DNA of 31,121 nucleotides, taken from assembly GCA_002342505.1 (NCBI GenBank), contig DDQB01000032.1, forward strand, positions 6,447 through 37,567, given 5' to 3'. Positions 23,483 through 31,121 of this stretch are shown here, piece by piece; within the stretch, counting starts at the first letter, position 1, and each line of letters opens with the position of its first letter. This DNA comes from Acidaminococcaceae bacterium UBA2453. Lineage in GTDB: Bacteria > Bacillota > Negativicutes > Acidaminococcales > Acidaminococcaceae. A model generated the notes under the pieces. That model did not search any database and had not been told where the DNA came from. It saw only the letters and a list, made by a program, of their open reading frames with translations. The translations under genes were made by a program, and so were the position numbers.

Positions 23483-24357
23483 TGGATTTTATGCAATATT
23501 ATGACAGCCGGAAGAAGCTGGTAAACAATTATCTGGAAAAACGGATGGAAAAGCGCGGCATCTCCAACGTGGATGACGCTATGAAATACAGTTTGCTGGC
23601 CGGGGGCAAGAGGCTCCGTCCTATTCTTCTCATGGCAACGGCAGATGCCGTGGGGGCGAACGGATATGATTTTTTGCCGGCGGCATGCGGATTGGAAATG
23701 ATCCACACATATTCCCTGATCCATGACGACTTACCGTGCATGGATAACGACGATTACCGTCGCGGACGCCTGACAAATCATAAAGTGTTTGGAGAAGCGA
23801 TGGCCCTGCTGGCCGGCGACGGCCTGTTGACTCTGGCCTTTGAAGTGATGTTGGAACAGCGCAACGTGAAACCTTCAACACTGGTTGAGTTTGTGCATGA
23901 AACTGCCATGTGCGCGGGAAATTTCGGCATGGTCGGAGGGCAGGCGCTGGATCTGGAAGCAGAGAACCGCCAGATTACTGCCAGGGAATTAAAGACGCTG
24001 CATGAGGGGAAAACGGGCGCCATGTTTATTGCCGCTATCCGTGGAGGAGCCCATCTGGCGGGAGCAACGGATGAGCAGCTGCTTGCATTGACCCGCTTTG
24101 CCGAGCTGGTGGGACTTGCCTTCCAGATTGAAGACGATATTCTGGATGTTACCAGCACCGATGAAGAATTGGGAAAACCTATCGGCAGCGATGAAAAAAA
24201 TCATAAATCAACGTACGTGACCTTATTCGGGTTGGATGGCGCACGGAAAATGGCCGATGAGACAACGGTAGAAGCCTTGCGCTGTCTCGAAACATTTGGC
24301 GACAAAGCGGAACCGTTGCGCGAGTTGGCTAAAATGATGTGCCATCGTAAGAACTGA
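23482..24357 (+). CDS. ispA: Farnesyl diphosphate synthase (polyprenyl synthetase family)
   Basis: This cytoplasmic enzyme condenses isopentenyl diphosphate with allylic diphosphates. The 291-residue protein has the first Asp-rich motif in the bacterial two-residue-insert form (DDLPCMD, residues 82-88), the basic RRGRLTNHK after it, GGKRLRPILL at 41-50, and the second Asp-rich motif DDILD at 218-222 followed by GKPIGSDEKNHKSTYV. Tyr77, five residues before the first Asp-rich motif, fits a short product such as farnesyl diphosphate, though geranylgeranyl cannot be excluded. Neighbour dxs supplies the precursor pathway (MEP route), as in the Bacillus xseB-ispA-dxs order. Start ATG 23482 overlaps the xseB stop by one base. 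Confidence 0.94.
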   Translation: MDFMQYYDSRKKLVNNYLEKRMEKRGISNVDDAMKYSLLAGGKRLRPILLMATADAVGANGYDFLPAACGLEMIHTYSLIHDDLPCMDNDDYRRGRLTNHKVFGEAMALLAGDGLLTLAFEVMLEQRNVKPSTLVEFVHETAMCAGNFGMVGGQALDLEAENRQITARELKTLHEGKTGAMFIAAIRGGAHLAGATDEQLLALTRFAELVGLAFQIEDDILDVTSTDEELGKPIGSDEKNHKSTYVTLFGLDGARKMADETTVEALRCLETFGDKAEPLRELAKMMCHRKN

Positions 24358-24380
24358 CATTTGTTGAAGGGTGGATTGGA

Positions 24381-26270
24381 ATGTCGAGGGATAGGATACT
24401 TGACCGGGTAAACAGCCCGTTAGATTTAAAGATGCTTTCGCTGGAAGAAATGAACCGGCTGGCTGCGGAAATCAGGCAGCTGATGTTGGATGTTGTTTCT
24501 AAGAACGGAGGACATCTGGCCCCCAATCTTGGCGTGGTTGAACTGACGATTGCGCTGCACAGGGTGTTTGATTCTCCCAGAGACAAGTTTGTCTTTGACG
24601 TAGGGCATCAGGCTTACATACATAAAATAATAACGGGAAGAAAAGACAGATTCCCAACTTTGCGCCAATATAAAGGACTTTCCGGTTTTCCAAAAAGGCA
24701 GGAAAGTGAACACGACGTATTTGGCGTAGGGCATTCGTCAACCTCGATTTCCGCAGCGGACGGAATTGCGGCGGCCAGGGATCTGCTGGGGGACGACTAT
24801 CATGTAGTCGCCATTATCGGCGATGGCGCCATGACAGGCGGAATGTCTTTTGAAGCGCTGAATCATGTTGGCGATACAAAACGGCGGCTGATCATTATAC
24901 TGAATGATAATGAGATGTCGATTTCAAAAAATGTGGGCGCTATGTCCCAATATTTATATCAGCTTCGGACAGGAGAAACCTATAACCGCCTGAAGCATAA
25001 TCTGGAGAACTGGCTTAGCGGGCTGGAGCATGGCGATGACGTGCTGGAAGCCATCGACCGCGTGAAGACGGGCGTGAAATATCTGGTAAATCCGGAGTCT
25101 ATGTTTGAGCATCTTGGCATCAAATATTTCGGACCGGTAGACGGGCATAATATTGAAGCGCTGATACCTATGCTGACGGCAGCTAAAAAAGAAGACGGCC
25201 CGGTTCTGCTCCATGTGATAACAAAAAAAGGAAAGGGATATGCTCCGGCAGAGGAAAGTCCCAATAAATTTCACGGCACGGGTCCGTTTGATATTGCTAC
25301 CGGTAAAAAGATTACCAAGCCTGGAGCGCCTCCTTCCTATACCGATGTTTTTGGAAAGACGCTTGTTGAATTAGCTGAAAAGGATAAGAGAATCGTTGCA
25401 ATAACGGCTGCCATGCCGGATGGTACCGGCGTGACCGGTTTTGCGCAGCGGTTTCCGGACCGCTTTTTCGATGTGGGGATTGCAGAACAGCATGCAGTCA
25501 CGTTTGCCGCCGGTCTGGCAACTCAGGGTATCAAAGCAGTCGCAGCGATTTATTCTACATTTATGCAGCGCGCCTACGATCAGATCCTGCATGATGTATG
25601 TATGCAGAAGCTTCCTGTAAAGCTGTGTATGGACAGGGCCGGACTTGTCGGCGACGACGGCTACACCCATCACGGCGTGTTTGATTATGCCTATCTGTTA
25701 CCGATGCCGCACATGGTCATTATGGCCCCTAAGGATGAAAACGAGTTGCGCCATATGCTTGCAACGGCGATGGAATATGATGACGGCCCGATTTCACTGC
25801 GATATCCGAGGGGAAGCGGGCTGGGAGTTGACTGCAGTGAAGCGTTGCACACTCTTCCCATCGGGCGTGCGGAACGAATTCGCACAGGAACGGATGTATC
25901 TCTCTGGGCTATCGGCAGTATGGTTTCCGAAGCGGAAAAGACAGCGGAACTGTTGCAGGAAAAAGGAGTTTCTGCCGGTGTTGTCAACATGCGTTTCGCA
26001 AAGCCGTTGGATACAGAAATGTTATTTCAGGATGCCAGAGATACGCATTGCATTGTTACCATGGAAGAGGGCGCCGTCATTGGCGGTGTCGGGGAAGTGC
26101 TAGTGCAGGCGCTGAATAATCATGGACTGCTGGATAAGACTTTGGTTTTGAATTTTGGCATTCCTGATGAGTTTATATCCCAGGGAGACCGGAAGCTGCT
26201 GCTGCGGGATATCGGACTTACTCCTGAATTGATGGCAGACAGGATCCTGGACTGGATGAAAAAGGCATGA
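24381..26270 (+). CDS. dxs: 1-deoxy-D-xylulose-5-phosphate synthase
   Basis: Dxs joins pyruvate and glyceraldehyde 3-phosphate using thiamine diphosphate, the entry step of MEP isoprenoid synthesis, also feeding thiamine and pyridoxal synthesis. At 629 residues it is full length. The TPP-binding motif is GDGAMTGG starting at about 148, closing with LNDNEMSISKNVG. The substrate-site histidine lies in DVGHQAYIHKIITGRKD. The catalytic Glu is in DVGIAEQHAVTFAAGLA near 369, and QRAYDQILHDVCMQ and the C-terminal transketolase domain (GSMVSEAEKTAELL, MEEGAVIGGVGEVL) are intact. AAGGGTGG lies about 8 bases upstream of ATG 24381. It starts 23 bases after ispA and overlaps tlyA by up to 4 bases. Confidence 0.97.
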   Translation: MSRDRILDRVNSPLDLKMLSLEEMNRLAAEIRQLMLDVVSKNGGHLAPNLGVVELTIALHRVFDSPRDKFVFDVGHQAYIHKIITGRKDRFPTLRQYKGLSGFPKRQESEHDVFGVGHSSTSISAADGIAAARDLLGDDYHVVAIIGDGAMTGGMSFEALNHVGDTKRRLIIILNDNEMSISKNVGAMSQYLYQLRTGETYNRLKHNLENWLSGLEHGDDVLEAIDRVKTGVKYLVNPESMFEHLGIKYFGPVDGHNIEALIPMLTAAKKEDGPVLLHVITKKGKGYAPAEESPNKFHGTGPFDIATGKKITKPGAPPSYTDVFGKTLVELAEKDKRIVAITAAMPDGTGVTGFAQRFPDRFFDVGIAEQHAVTFAAGLATQGIKAVAAIYSTFMQRAYDQILHDVCMQKLPVKLCMDRAGLVGDDGYTHHGVFDYAYLLPMPHMVIMAPKDENELRHMLATAMEYDDGPISLRYPRGSGLGVDCSEALHTLPIGRAERIRTGTDVSLWAIGSMVSEAEKTAELLQEKGVSAGVVNMRFAKPLDTEMLFQDARDTHCIVTMEEGAVIGGVGEVLVQALNNHGLLDKTLVLNFGIPDEFISQGDRKLLLRDIGLTPELMADRILDWMKKA

Positions 26271-27082
26271 TGGAAAAAAAGAAGAAGATTCGATTGGATG
26301 CTTATCTTACGGAAAAAGGGTTATTTGCCAGCCGGGCAAAAGCACAGGCCGCTATCATGGCTGGGCAGATCCTGGTGGATGAGCAGAAAATAGACAAACC
26401 CGGCACGCCGGTGAAAGAAGACGCAGCGATACGGATTCTTGGAGACAGGCTGCGGTATGTGAGCCGGGGCGGTCTGAAACTGGAGAAAGCATTACAGGTA
26501 TTTCCTATTTCTGTTGCCGGGAAAGTGATGGCAGATATCGGCGCGTCTACCGGAGGCTTTACCGATTGCGCCCTGCAGAATGGCGCTGTCAAGGTCTATG
26601 CGGTAGATGTCGGATATGGACAGTTAGACTGGAAGCTGCGAAACGATCCCAGGGTCGTTAACATGGAGCGGACGAATGCCAGAACGCTGACAGAAGATAG
26701 TTTGCCGGAACCGGTGGACGGTGCTTCTATTGATGTGGCATTTATCTCGTTGGATAAAATACTTCCTGCTGTTAAACGGATTTTAAAACCGGAAGGGTTT
26801 GTGCTTGCGCTGATCAAGCCGCAGTTTGAGGCGGGTAAGGAAAATGTTGGAAAAAAGGGTGTTGTCCGCGATCCGGAAATACATAAGGAAGTGATCCGAA
26901 ATGTTATTGCGTTTGCAAGGCTTGAAGGATTTTGTGTCAGGGGACTTGATTATTCACCGGTAAAAGGACCGGAGGGCAATATTGAATATCTGTTGTATTT
27001 GACAAACGGCGCGGAAGATGCGGATTGCGATCCGGATATAGAAAGCCTGGTCGGACAGTCCCACAACGCGTTAGACAGATAA
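26267..27082 (+). CDS. tlyA: TlyA family rRNA 2'-O-methyltransferase (S4 plus FtsJ-like)
   Basis: TlyA methylates 2'-O positions of rRNA (in mycobacteria 16S C1409 and 23S C1920); the short form without the N-terminal extension usually acts on the 23S site only. Of 271 residues, about 5-65 form an S4 RNA-binding domain (RLDAYLTEKGLFASRAKAQA, GGLKLEKAL), then a Rossmann methyltransferase with SAM motif ADIGASTGGFTDC near 88-100, VYAVDVGYGQLDWKLRNDPR, and VDGASIDVAFISL. LIKPQFEAGKENVGKKGVVR is a strong family signature. Two adjacent ATGs (26267, 26270) are possible: the first makes an ATGA overlap with dxs and the second a one-base overlap with slightly better spacing from AAAGG. It is widely clustered with dxs, nadK and recN in Firmicutes. 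Confidence 0.94.
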   Translation: MMEKKKKIRLDAYLTEKGLFASRAKAQAAIMAGQILVDEQKIDKPGTPVKEDAAIRILGDRLRYVSRGGLKLEKALQVFPISVAGKVMADIGASTGGFTDCALQNGAVKVYAVDVGYGQLDWKLRNDPRVVNMERTNARTLTEDSLPEPVDGASIDVAFISLDKILPAVKRILKPEGFVLALIKPQFEAGKENVGKKGVVRDPEIHKEVIRNVIAFARLEGFCVRGLDYSPVKGPEGNIEYLLYLTNGAEDADCDPDIESLVGQSHNALDR

Positions 27083-27093
27083 AGGAAAAAAAC

Positions 27094-27951
27094 ATGGACA
27101 AAACGATTAAGCTGGGGATTTTTCCCAATATGAACATTGTCAAGGTTAGGGTGCATTTTGAAGCGATACTTGCGCTTTGTCGAAAGCATAATATCCGCGT
27201 GGCAGTTCCGCAGGAACTGGCAGAAGAATATCACCTGGATGCCTGTAATGAGAAAGCCGCCGGATTGGACGCGGCGGTCTCGTTGGGAGGCGATGGCACA
27301 TTTCTGCGCATGGCGCGGGAACTGGTGAAATATAATGTGCCGGTCTTTGGCGTTAACTTTGGGCATCTTGGGTTTCTGGCCGAAGTTGAATTTGAAGGAA
27401 TGGAAAAAGCGCTGAAACTTTTGGGCACAGGAGAATATACAGTTGAAAAACGCTGTCTGCTGCAGGCAAGCGTCTTTTCGGAAAGCGGGAAAAAACTAAC
27501 AAGCGAACTGGCCATCAATGAATTTGTAGCCGCCCGGGGGAATCTTTCCACTATCAATCATATGGAATTATATATTAACGGCAAGCCTTCCGGCCGATAT
27601 AAGGCTGACGGCCTGATTCTTTCTACGGCGACGGGTTCTACGGCGTATTCTTTGTCTGCGGGAGGTCCTTTGGTGCAGCCTGGCATGGAAGTTATGATCA
27701 TTACGCCTATCTGCGCCCATTCCCTGTCGACCCGCCCGTTGGTGATTCCTGCCACCGAAATTGTAGAAATCAGGCTCCTGCCTGCAAATTTGAGCAGTAT
27801 GGCTCTTTCCGCTGACGGCGTCCGTATTTGTGAAATCGGGCAGCACGATATTGTAAGAATCACAAAAAACCGAAAAACTATGCAGTTGATTCGTTTGACA
27901 GACCGAAGTTACTATGAGACCTGGCAGGAAAAACTGATCCGGGGCGTGTAA
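27094..27951 (+). CDS. nadK: NAD kinase
   Basis: NadK phosphorylates NAD to NADP in the cytoplasm. Of 285 residues the catalytic GGDGTFLRMARELV lies near 65, followed by VFGVNFGHLGFLAEVE, then the NAD-binding AINEFVAARG and the beta-sandwich signature GDGLILSTATGSTAYSLSAG and GGPLVQP. The C-terminus (RLLPANLSSMALSADGVRI) is complete. ATG 27094 is chosen since AAAGGA is 7 bases upstream and the family N-terminus starts here; longer in-frame starts lie within tlyA. It begins 11 bases after the tlyA stop, and argR follows after 11 more, so it is one operon. The order tlyA-nadK-argR-recN is common in Clostridia. Confidence 0.96.
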   Translation: MDKTIKLGIFPNMNIVKVRVHFEAILALCRKHNIRVAVPQELAEEYHLDACNEKAAGLDAAVSLGGDGTFLRMARELVKYNVPVFGVNFGHLGFLAEVEFEGMEKALKLLGTGEYTVEKRCLLQASVFSESGKKLTSELAINEFVAARGNLSTINHMELYINGKPSGRYKADGLILSTATGSTAYSLSAGGPLVQPGMEVMIITPICAHSLSTRPLVIPATEIVEIRLLPANLSSMALSADGVRICEIGQHDIVRITKNRKTMQLIRLTDRSYYETWQEKLIRGV

Positions 27952-27962
27952 GGAGGATATCC

Positions 27963-28487
27963 ATGAATAAAAAGGAACGGCATCAGATCATCCGGGATCT
28001 TGTTGAGGCACGAAATATTGAAACGCAGGAAGAGCTGGCGAGGGCATTGCAGGAAAGTGGTTTTAATGTGACGCAGGCAACCGTTTCCCGGGATATTAAG
28101 GAATTGATGCTTGTCAAGGTTTCTGATATGCGGGGCGGGTACCGGTATGCTTTTCCAAAAGAACGGAGTCATATGATGTCTTCGGAACAGCTGGAACGAC
28201 TGATCCGCAGTTCTGTGATCTCGATCCGCGCGGGCGGAAATCTGGTGGTTCTGCATACGCTTCCCGGCACAGCGCAGGGAGTAGCATATGCCATTGACAG
28301 CATGAAATGGCTGGGCGTAATGGGAACGGTTGCAGGAGATGATACTATCTTTGTTGCGATTGAACAGCCTGAAATTGCGAAAGATTTTTTTGCATATTTC
28401 CATTGGCATGACAAAGATGACAACAAAGAAACGAATGCTGTTAAAAATGAAAATGTAAAGACAAGACCGGAAAAGGTAAAACGGTAA
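27963..28487 (+). CDS. argR: ArgR/AhrC family arginine repressor with charged C-terminal extension
   Basis: ArgR is a hexameric, arginine-sensing repressor of arginine biosynthesis and activator of its breakdown. The 174-residue protein has an N-terminal winged helix (about 1-70: RHQIIRDLVEARNIETQEEL, then NVTQATVSRDIKELMLVKV) and the C-terminal oligomerisation/arginine domain with GTAQGVAYAIDSMKWLGVMG and the arginine-binding GTVAGDDTIFVA. The usual length is about 150; the last 24 or so residues (after FHWHDKDD) are a Lys/Asn/Glu-rich tail lacking in typical members. AAGGAGG precedes ATG 27963 with good spacing. It precedes recN as in Bacillus ahrC-recN, which does not imply a role in arginine control of recN. 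I find no ARG-box palindrome nearby. Confidence 0.95.
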   Translation: MNKKERHQIIRDLVEARNIETQEELARALQESGFNVTQATVSRDIKELMLVKVSDMRGGYRYAFPKERSHMMSSEQLERLIRSSVISIRAGGNLVVLHTLPGTAQGVAYAIDSMKWLGVMGTVAGDDTIFVAIEQPEIAKDFFAYFHWHDKDDNKETNAVKNENVKTRPEKVKR

Positions 28488-28542
28488 TTAAATGGTAAAA
28501 AGATGAAACGAGAAAATTCAAGCAGGTAAGGGATGGTAAAGG

Positions 28543-30252
28543 ATGTTGCAATCATTGCAGGCGCATAATTTTGCCCTGATTGAAGATGCAAATGTGGAAT
28601 TTTCCAATGGATTTAATATCTTGACAGGAGAGACAGGCGCAGGCAAGTCTATCCTGATCGATGCATTCGGGATTGTGTTAGGTGGTCGGGCGTCTGCTTC
28701 TTTTGTCCGTTCCGGATGCGATGCGTTCTGGGTGCAGGCGGTGTTTGATTCTTCTGATAAAAGGATAGCAGAAGTCCTTCGGGAACAGGATATCGAAACG
28801 GAAGAATTTCTGTTTTTAAAGCGCAGGGTTACGTCGTCTGGAAAAAGCCAGAGCAGCATTAATGGGGTACAGGTTCCGCTGGCTGTATTAAAACGCGTCG
28901 CGGGGATGTTGGTAGATATTCATGGGCAACATGAGAATCAGGCGCTGCTTCAGGTAAAGGCGCCGCAGCTTTTTACTGACGCTTTTGGAGGAGAAACGGC
29001 GGCAAAAGTTCTTGCTTCATACCGCGATGCGTATCAACGGTATGAATCTGCGAAAGGCGCTTTACAGAAATTGGAGGAGCAGGGCGAACAAAGGGAACGT
29101 TTAATGGATCGGCTTTCCTGGGAGATACAGGAGATTGACGATGCGGCGATCCACATTGGAGAAGAGGCTGCATTGAAGGAAGAGGCGCGGTTCCTTCAAA
29201 ACAGCGGAAAGATCATGCATGCTTTGCAAAAAGCGTATACAGGACTGGAACAGGATAGCGGCGCGCTGGCGCAATTGGCGGAAAGCAGGGAGCAGGTGGC
29301 TTCAGCCCTTCGTTACGATACCCGGCTTCAGTCCGTGTTTGAAGGACTGGAAAGCGCCTGGATCGCGGCGGATGATGCCTGCAGTCAGTTGCAGAATTAT
29401 GTGGAAGGACAGAATTACGATCAGTCCCGTATGACGGAAGTGCAGGAACGATTGGATCTTTTATACCGTTTGCAGCGAAAATACGGGAACGGGGAAGAGG
29501 AGATCCTGGATTATTTGAAACAGGCGAAAGAGCAATACAACCTTTTGCAGGATCTGGATAACCGGATCGCGAAAGCAGGAAAAGAACTGGCAGGTATTAC
29601 TGCTGTCCTGAAAGAGAAAGCGGAATCATTAACGGCTTTGCGAAAAGAGAATGCAGAAGCGCTTTGCGATGCTGTGAAGCGTCACATTCACGATCTGGCG
29701 ATGCCGGACGGAGATTTTGCGATACGTTTTTCGCAAAAAACGGACTTTACACCGGATGGAAAAGATCAGATGGAATTTTTGTTTTCGGCGAATGCGGGGG
29801 AACCGTTGCAGTTACTGTCCCATGTTGCTTCCGGCGGAGAACTGAGCCGTCTTGCGCTGGCTCTGAAAACGGTACTGATCGATGTCAGCGGCGTGGGGAC
29901 GATGGTCTTTGATGAAATTGATACCGGTGTCGGCGGCGTGACCGCACAGAAAATGGCAGAAAAAATCGCGCTGATAGCCAGGCGCGGCCAGGTGCTATGT
30001 ATTACCCATCTGGCGCAGATAGCCGCCTTTGCGGACCGCCATATCCGGATCCACAAGGAAACAGTACAGGGAAGGACGGCTACGGAATTAACCCTTCTGG
30101 ACCATGCCGGCCGTGTGGAAGAACTGGTTCGGATGACAGCCGGTGAGCTAGATACCAAAGCGGCAAGGGAAAGCGCAGAATCGCTGTTGCAGGAGGCGTC
30201 CTGTTTTAAAAAACGGAAAAAGAAACAGCCTGTCTCTGATACTATATCTTAA
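28543..30252 (+). CDS. recN: DNA repair protein RecN
   Basis: RecN is an SMC-like ATPase that gathers and tethers broken DNA ends in early double-strand-break repair. At 569 residues it is full length. Walker A is GETGAGKSILIDAF at about 29-42, followed by GGRASASFVRSGCD. The coiled-coil arms cover about 150-370. The ABC signature is LSHVASGGELSRLALALKTV near 425-445, then Walker B TMVFDEIDTGVGG near 453-465, and D-loop/switch region VLCITHLAQIAAFADRHI. The N-terminus MLQSLQAHNFALIEDANVEF is that of the family, fixing ATG 28543, with AAGGGA 9 bases before it. It lies 55 bases after argR. Together with addAB and xseAB it gives the window a strong recombination-repair content. Confidence 0.97.
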   Translation: MLQSLQAHNFALIEDANVEFSNGFNILTGETGAGKSILIDAFGIVLGGRASASFVRSGCDAFWVQAVFDSSDKRIAEVLREQDIETEEFLFLKRRVTSSGKSQSSINGVQVPLAVLKRVAGMLVDIHGQHENQALLQVKAPQLFTDAFGGETAAKVLASYRDAYQRYESAKGALQKLEEQGEQRERLMDRLSWEIQEIDDAAIHIGEEAALKEEARFLQNSGKIMHALQKAYTGLEQDSGALAQLAESREQVASALRYDTRLQSVFEGLESAWIAADDACSQLQNYVEGQNYDQSRMTEVQERLDLLYRLQRKYGNGEEEILDYLKQAKEQYNLLQDLDNRIAKAGKELAGITAVLKEKAESLTALRKENAEALCDAVKRHIHDLAMPDGDFAIRFSQKTDFTPDGKDQMEFLFSANAGEPLQLLSHVASGGELSRLALALKTVLIDVSGVGTMVFDEIDTGVGGVTAQKMAEKIALIARRGQVLCITHLAQIAAFADRHIRIHKETVQGRTATELTLLDHAGRVEELVRMTAGELDTKAARESAESLLQEASCFKKRKKKQPVSDTIS

Positions 30253-30270
30253 TGAAAGAAGAGAAAAACG

Positions 30271-30825
30271 ATGAAAACGATTCATGACCCTGCTTTAGAT
30301 GAAAAATTTATATGCAGTAAGCCTGCCTTTAACGGAAGACTGTTGCATGTCCATGTAGATACGGTACAGTTACCGAATGGCAATACTGCCACGCGGGAGA
30401 TGGCCGATCACCAGGGCGCCATAGCGGTAGTTCCGATCCTTCCGGATGGACATATCATTTTTGTAAAGCAGTACCGTCATCCGATGGGGACGGTTATGTA
30501 TGAGATTCCCGCAGGAAAGATCGATCCCGGAGAAGAACCGGACCAGTGCGCAGTGCGGGAGCTGTCGGAGGAGACCGGATACGAAGCGGAACAGTGGGAA
30601 TACCTTTGCGCGATCGCGACCACGCCGGGTTTTACAAATGAAGTGATCCATCTGTATGCAGCTTACGGATTGCATTCCCATAAACAACATACGGATCCGG
30701 ATGAGTTTATCGCGGTGGAAGCAGTGCCCCGTTCCAAGGTAGTGGAAATGATTGAAGACGGAACCCTGTTTGATGGGAAAACGCTTGCGGCTCTGGGCGT
30801 ATTGTCCATGAAGGGAAAGCTTTGA
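30271..30825 (+). CDS. Nudix hydrolase, ADP-ribose pyrophosphatase type
   Basis: This cytoplasmic Nudix enzyme is expected to split ADP-ribose to AMP and ribose 5-phosphate. The 184-residue protein has a complete Nudix box G-x5-E-x7-REL-x-EE-x-G-Y (GKIDPGE..., RELSEETGY) near residues 82-104. The region before it, GAIAVVPILPDGHIIFVKQY, and the phrase RHPMGTVMYEIPAGKIDPGE are typical of the YqiG/NudF ADP-ribose group. After the box LCAIATTPGFTNEVIHLYAA is also typical. ATG 30271 has AGAAGAG upstream and starts 18 bases after recN, so it is probably the last gene of this operon. Substrate is inferred from subfamily likeness. Confidence 0.92.
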   Translation: MKTIHDPALDEKFICSKPAFNGRLLHVHVDTVQLPNGNTATREMADHQGAIAVVPILPDGHIIFVKQYRHPMGTVMYEIPAGKIDPGEEPDQCAVRELSEETGYEAEQWEYLCAIATTPGFTNEVIHLYAAYGLHSHKQHTDPDEFIAVEAVPRSKVVEMIEDGTLFDGKTLAALGVLSMKGKL

Positions 30826-30836
30826 CCGGAGCACAT

Positions 30837-30866
30837 TTTACAGGACATTTGGCGACATCATATAAA
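30837..30866 (+). promoter_or_regulatory. Promoter candidate for the EF-G gene
   Basis: TTTACA (30837-30842), an 18-base spacer and TATAAA (30861-30866) make a plausible sigma-A promoter in the 132-base gap before the EF-G gene. A second TATAAT at 30920-30925 has no clear -35. The gene start has AAGGGGGA upstream. Confidence 0.45.
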
Positions 30867-30890
30867 AAAATTAAAAATTTGAAATTACAA

Positions 30891-30904
30891 GCAGGAAAAC
30901 CTGC
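30891..30904. promoter_or_regulatory. Short palindrome in the leader of the EF-G gene
   Basis: GCAGG and CCTGC flank an AAAA loop; weak further pairing with TTTGT is possible. It lacks a long T-run, so terminator activity is doubtful. It lies where a -35 box for the TATAAT at 30920 would sit, so an operator is conceivable. Confidence 0.3.
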
Positions 30905-30957
30905 GTTTGTAGCGAATAATATAATTTAAATGAATTTGCGAAAAGGGGGATTTATTA

Positions 30958-31121
30958 ATGAAAGCTTATACAGGAGACAAAATCAGAAATGTGGCCATTG
31001 TGGGTCATGGTGGAGCTGGAACGACATCCGTAACGGAAGCTTTGCTCTATCGTTCAGGCGCAATTGACCGTATGTGCAAAGTTGAGGATGGGGCTACCAC
31101 CACGGACTTTGAACCGGAAGA
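30958..31121 (+). CDS. fusA: Elongation factor G-type translational GTPase (3' truncated by window edge)
   Basis: Only the first 54 residues are present. The start MKAYTGDKIRNVAIVGHGGA and then SVTEALLYRSGAIDRM and VEDGATTTDFEPEE match the EF-G-like group in which switch I follows KVEDG and DYxPEE, a group found beside or in addition to canonical FusA in Firmicutes. The P-loop (residues 16-24) is GHGGAGTTS: Thr22 stands where Lys is expected (GHGGAGKTS). The codon is ACG at 31021-31023. AAGGGGGA lies upstream of ATG 30958 with suitable spacing, and promoter candidates precede it. The gene symbol is given by family only; it may be a paralogue and not the main translocase. Confidence 0.75.
   Translation, partial: MKAYTGDKIRNVAIVGHGGAGTTSVTEALLYRSGAIDRMCKVEDGATTTDFEPE

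Noticed and set aside
1..31121. Mobile element, defence system, CRISPR or biosynthetic cluster
   Set aside because: No transposase, integrase, phage, Cas, toxin-antitoxin or restriction gene is visible; all genes are collinear housekeeping genes on one strand with similar composition.

Overview
The window is a stretch of core chromosome, about half G+C, from a Firmicutes-type bacterium that probably has an outer membrane (class Negativicutes; something like the Veillonellaceae, Dialister/Megasphaera or Acidaminococcaceae is my inference). Gene order follows low-GC Gram-positives: ireB-ruvX-(yrzB-like)-mltG-U32 and pepP-efp-asp23-nusB-xseA-xseB-ispA-dxs-tlyA-nadK-argR-recN. Two AsmA-like envelope proteins, each with one N-terminal membrane anchor, are what one expects of a diderm. 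The sporulation spoIIIA cluster, found between efp and the asp23 homologue in Bacillus, is absent, which suggests a non-sporulating lineage. Every gene reads on the + strand. I see no rRNA, tRNA, CRISPR array, IS element, prophage or clear horizontally acquired block. The longest stretch without a gene is about 210 bases.

Region 1 (1-3508): the 3' part of rarA, then a radical-SAM protein and a DUF4130 protein, two partners known to be linked to an uracil-DNA-glycosylase-type protein; no such glycosylase is present here. Region 2 (3509-14185): an AsmA-like gene, addB and addA (recombinational repair helicase-nuclease), then, behind an extended -10 promoter, ireB, ruvX and a second AsmA-like paralogue. 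Region 3 (14186-17102): a strong promoter, a DUF1292 protein with a striking Cys/His/acidic metal-ligand-like insert, mltG (cell-wall lytic transglycosylase), a terminator, and a U32 peptidase-family (probable tRNA hydroxylation) gene.

Region 4 (17103-18974): an M24 Xaa-Pro aminopeptidase and elongation factor P, closed by an excellent rho-independent terminator. Region 5 (18975-30825): after an extended -10 promoter and a leader hairpin, a long tight run begins: Asp23 protein, its membrane anchor AmaP, a DUF2273 membrane protein, nusB, a TsaD-like paralogue, xseA, xseB, ispA, dxs, tlyA, nadK, argR, recN and a Nudix ADP-ribose pyrophosphatase. Many junctions overlap by 1-11 bases, suggesting translational coupling. 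Region 6 (30826-31121): a promoter region and the first 54 codons of an elongation-factor-G-type GTPase whose P-loop carries Thr where Lys is expected.

Most of the window is ordinary housekeeping DNA. The items most worth a second look are the EF-G P-loop substitution, the metal-ligand-rich DUF1292 insert, the TsaD paralogue that keeps its metal ligands, the two AsmA paralogues around the repair genes, a pair of repeated hairpin elements at 3596-3673, and iron-staple-like cysteines in both AddA and AddB.
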